Part shown: positions 60,729-64,000 of the stretch, piece after piece
Numbering within the stretch: the first letter of the stretch is position 1
Layout of the letters: each line of letters begins with the position of its first letter
Source: Branchiostoma floridae
Taxonomy: Eukaryota; Chordata; Leptocardii; Amphioxiformes; Branchiostomatidae
Length of the DNA stretch: 64,000 bases
Reading direction: 5' to 3'
Assembly (NCBI RefSeq): GCF_000003815.2
Contig: NC_049979.1
Coordinates: forward strand, 18,082,576 to 18,146,575
Position numbers and translations under genes: made by a program
Notes under the pieces: model-generated
Database searches by the model: none
Told to the model about the DNA's origin: nothing
The model's input: the letters and a program-made list of their open reading frames with translations, nothing else

Positions 60729-61217
60729 CAGTCAAACCTGTATTAGCGGCCACCTTTGCATACCGGCCACCTGCCCATAGTGGCCACTTTTTGTCGGTCC
60801 CTTGGATTCGAAATGATTAAGAAATAGGCTTAGTGGCCACCTGTCCAACACGGCCACACGATTTCCAGTCCCGTTGACACAGAAACACTGCCTATTGCAA
60901 CCACACTGCAGCCTTATATCACCCTGCACCGAGTTTGAAATAGTAGTTTCAGAGGATTTGGAGTTCCTGACAGGGTCATTTTGGCGGTAGCAGAAGGTAT
61001 GCATGCCTTCAGCATTAAAGTGCAAGTCTTTGGCGGTGAATTTACCGATCAAGAGTTTTCGAGACAATGTTACTTGGTGAGAAAGATTAGTGGGAAGTGA
61101 AATCATGTGAAGCTTGTTCATGGTCATTTGATCAACATTTTCTCTATAGTGGCCACCTGTCTATAGTGACCATATTTCTCCAGTCCCTTGAGTGGTCGCT
61201 ATAGACAGGTTTGACTG
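60729..61217. mobile_element. 489-bp TA-flanked DNA element (pogo/Tigger-like ends)
   Basis: It starts CAGTCAAACCTGTATTAGCG and ends with the inverted form (CTATAGACAGGTTTGACTG); TA lies just outside both ends (60727-60728 and 61218-61219). The arms carry repeated GTGGCCACCTG-type words. TA targets and CAGTCAAACC ends recall pogo/Tigger-like Tc1/mariner elements. A 131-codon minus frame covers the interior but shows no transposase motif, so I treat the copy as non-autonomous. Confidence 0.7.
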
Positions 61218-61219
61218 TA

Positions 61220-62211
61220 CTCATATTGTTAGCAAATAAAAATCAAGTACCAATGAGGCTGACAATGCATAGATGGCTTTATTCATTATCTTCATTCAAC
61301 TGTCACGTCTTTGTCTTTCTTAGAAATGCGTAAGTTTAGTCTTGTTTCTCTACAGCAACATTTGGCAGATTTTGAATCTACATGTATGTAGCTTGAAGTT
61401 TGATTCCAGCCTTAGTTAAGCTCTAGTTCCCGCAACACTTAACAATAGTTACATTACTACAGTGAGTCAGGACAGTACTTTTTCAAAGTATATAAGCAGT
61501 CTTTATATATTTCTGTGCATTTTGGACTTGATGTAATAAGTACACATCTTTTGGTTGCTTTCATCAAATCAAAGGTAACGTCACATATAAGATTCTTAAC
61601 TGAAGTACATCCAAGTTTAACAAAAACAGCAGCAACAACAGCAATGTTTCAACCTGTGTAATACTAATACTTATCTATCTTAATTTGCCATGAAAAATAT
61701 AACAATATGGTTTAGATTTTGGCACAAAAAGTAGTATGGATTTTCTCATCTGTCATCTCCTTACTTCAATCCTTGATGATACTGGTCAACAATAGTGAAC
61801 AAAATGAAACTCTTCTCCTTGAGAAGTAACAATGTATAGAAATGTTAAGTATGAGACTGTATTATACTTAAGTATGTTAAGTATAAGTATGCACTGTTCA
61901 ACACTGTGCAACGTAAGGTCCATGTAACTGTACAAGGAACTTCAATGAACCATAGCAGCAATCTCCATGGACTAATATTCTACTGATTGTTGCTGTAACA
62001 TCTACACTGAAAAACCATAACCATAATAAAATCAGCAACAAGTTCTCAATTTCTAACTCCTACAGACTGTTCAAACAACCTGAATCAGCATGGAACGTCT
62101 CTTAATTCTTGTCAATACCCGTATGAACATTAACTATCCATCCAATACATTGCATGCTCCTCTTTTGTTCCCCATAAACTGTCCAGGAAAATAGCCAAAG
62201 ACTTTGGATGG
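61220..62211. other. 3' flank of the ASPG-type gene, nothing else recognised
   Basis: AT-rich DNA that probably includes the 3' UTR of the minus-strand ankyrin gene. No other feature was recognised. Confidence 0.45.
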
Positions 62212-64000
62212 CTAGTCCCCTGACTCAGTGTTCTTTTTGCTGAAAAACTTGGCTCCGAGTGAGAATCTCCTTTTACTGGGAGACACTGGCTCTTCCTTTG
62301 CAGGGGCTGCTCCCTTTGCAGGGTGTGGTTCAGTACAACATGCATCTTTGTCCAGCAGAGGGATAAGGTCCATGTGGTCTCTGATACGGGCTTCAATCAC
62401 AGCTGTTGTACCATGGGGATCTTGTAGCTAAGGATTCAACAACAATTGTTGAAGAGTACATCTACTCTCTAGATCTATTCTGTTTCCAAATATTGAACAC
62501 TCTGGGCTATCGTATCTTTGTTGAAAAGTGATGAAAGGGATTAAACTGAAATGTTTGGGGGAATGTGCAAATTTTTTGACTTACTGTAGGGATTGCTCCA
62601 TGGTCCATGAGATACTTGACAGCCTCCACATGCCCCTCACCTACAGCCTGGGGAAGACACGGCAGGACAGTGGTTAACTCTTCTGAGCACAGTTAAGTAA
62701 TCACGATACATTACAAACACAGACATGTGTACACCTGAAGACTAGGCATTTGGAGGCTGAGGGCACAGACAAGGACAAAAGTATCTGGTACATTTACATG
62801 TTGGGAAAACAGAATATCTAGCAACATAGCCACAGGTAGGCTGGGTCACTTACCACATGTAAAGCTGTCCTGCTGCTGTAATCTGGCTGATTAGGGTCTG
62901 CCCCAGCCAGAATCCAGGATCGCAGACCATCAATGTCATTGTGAGCAGCAGCACTGGTCAAGAAGAGTTAAAGAGAGATTTGTCTTCAGGACACAAGACT
63001 GTGGGATCAGTCAGGAGGCTTGGAAACGCCCACATCTAACAAATGTGCTATCATCTTTAATGCGTTTGAACAAAGGTCTTCAAATTGGCAAGATCAATAT
63101 CATTGGTAAAGGTTTGTTGCAAGCATCTGTGCAACAGTTTTGGTCTTACCTGCACAGTTCAATGCCTATGCGGATGGGTGTGATATGGTTTGACAGGTTT
63201 GCTCCAGTCTTCACTAGAAGTTTGATGATTGGGAAGTTCCTAAAGTTTCAATGGATAACAGCTCATGAGGTAGACTCATTCAAGGAAGGGTAACTACATG
63301 CCAGGGACTCTCAATACAAATTTGTTGTACATATATAAGCTGCAAATATAAATACGTACTTCAGACAAGAAAACTTACTAATATCTGACGTGAATATCTG
63401 ACATTAACATTATCCAGCACCAAACAGGTATCATATAGAAAAATCATATTCAAAGCTCATAACAAGGCACATATGTGACCAGAAGGGACACATTGGAAAC
63501 AATTCCTGAAATTCCTGAGCTGTACCTGAACTTGATGGCATCTCTGAGGCATGTGTGGCCGGCAGCATCCCGTTGGTACACAGATGCACCATTCTTCAGC
63601 AGGAACTCCACTGTGTCTGCATGGCCATGACTGCAGGCAATGTGCAGGGGTGTCCTTCCATCATAGTCTTTAGCGTCCATGTTCCCTCCCTGCAGCATTA
63701 TATGAACAACAGACGTGAGAATTTTCAAGGTGTCAAAGATACCACAACACATAATGTTACATCTAAACAGTACAGCCTGTCATTTAGAGAGAAACAAATC
63801 AAAGATGGGAAAGGAAAGAATGCATGTGCTTCATTGATTTCATATCATACTTCTTCAGCCAATACAGGCTATTGTTCCTAAAAATCAGAAATTGAAGACA
63901 TAGCCCAAGGACGATAATAAATTTTGGAAGCTTTGGTCATCTCTACCTGCTGTATAAGGGCCTGAAGGGTGCTGTTGTCACCATTCTTAGCTGCTGCACA
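62212..64000 (-). CDS. ASPG: ASPG-type 60-kDa lysophospholipase/asparaginase, C-terminal ankyrin part
   Basis: Only the 3' part is in the window. Six exons join in phase: 64000-63947 (cut by the edge), 63689-63526, 63239-63150, 62953-62854, 62647-62585 and 62427-62212. They encode three to four ankyrin repeats (DYDGRTPLHIACSHGH, GADPNQPDYSSRTALHVAVG) and a basic tail (SPSKRRFSLGAKFF). The gapped block GIELCSAAAHNDIDGLRSW matches the distinctive C-terminal ankyrins of mammalian ASPG (GTELCRLA-DLEGLQVW, GADLGQPGYDG-SALHVA), where they follow a bacterial-type L-asparaginase domain with lysophospholipase activity. The catalytic domain must lie beyond the right edge, so enzymatic competence cannot be judged. 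An unrelated ankyrin protein is possible but less likely given this block. Confidence 0.87.

Overview
This is a draft-assembly window (two 100-N gaps) from an intron-rich metazoan genome. The genes look like single-copy chordate versions of families that are duplicated in vertebrates: one Rho GTPase equally like RHOU and RHOV, and one SNX18/SNX33-type sorting nexin. The noncoding DNA is littered with short non-autonomous DNA transposons and one LINE. A cephalochordate (amphioxus, Branchiostoma) is the best fit; that is inference from gene content and repeat style, not from a marker gene.

Layout: 1-1780 is the upstream/promoter region of a three-exon RHOU/RHOV-type GTPase gene (CDS 1781-4137, + strand). 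From about 5 kb to 46.7 kb no gene could be supported. This ~42 kb holds unique-looking AT-rich DNA plus at least ten mobile-element remnants, many with clear terminal inverted repeats (TIRs) and target-site duplications (TSDs): a Harbinger-like element, TA-flanked MITEs, a nested pair of families at 40.8-44.1 kb, and a fold-back-like element bounded by inverted 16-bp tandem arrays. A 5'-truncated Jockey/CR1-type LINE with a long open reverse transcriptase frame sits at 46.7-48.5 kb (- strand).

The right third is gene dense. CCDC32 (- strand, 48743-49541) and an SNX18/33-type SH3-PX-BAR sorting nexin (+ strand, 49835-52358) are head to head, with 293 bp between start codons. A small hAT-type MITE follows. 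Then come PPP1R36 (- strand, 17 coding exons, 54210-59830), a TA-flanked DNA element, and the C-terminal ankyrin exons of an ASPG-type asparaginase/lysophospholipase (- strand, running off the right edge). For every gene I checked that exon phases join in frame; the complete CDSs give 257 (Rho), 177 (CCDC32), 584 (SNX) and 458 (PPP1R36) residues, close to the human lengths.

Functionally, CCDC32 (AP2 adaptor assembly) and the SNX9-family protein (membrane curvature, dynamin/N-WASP recruitment) both serve clathrin-mediated endocytosis and share a divergent promoter interval. From memory, the human counterparts RHOV, CCDC32 and SNX33 lie on 15q, and PPP1R36 and ASPG on 14q, so the window may preserve an old chordate linkage group. 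No RNA genes, CRISPR arrays, retroviral or LTR elements were recognised.
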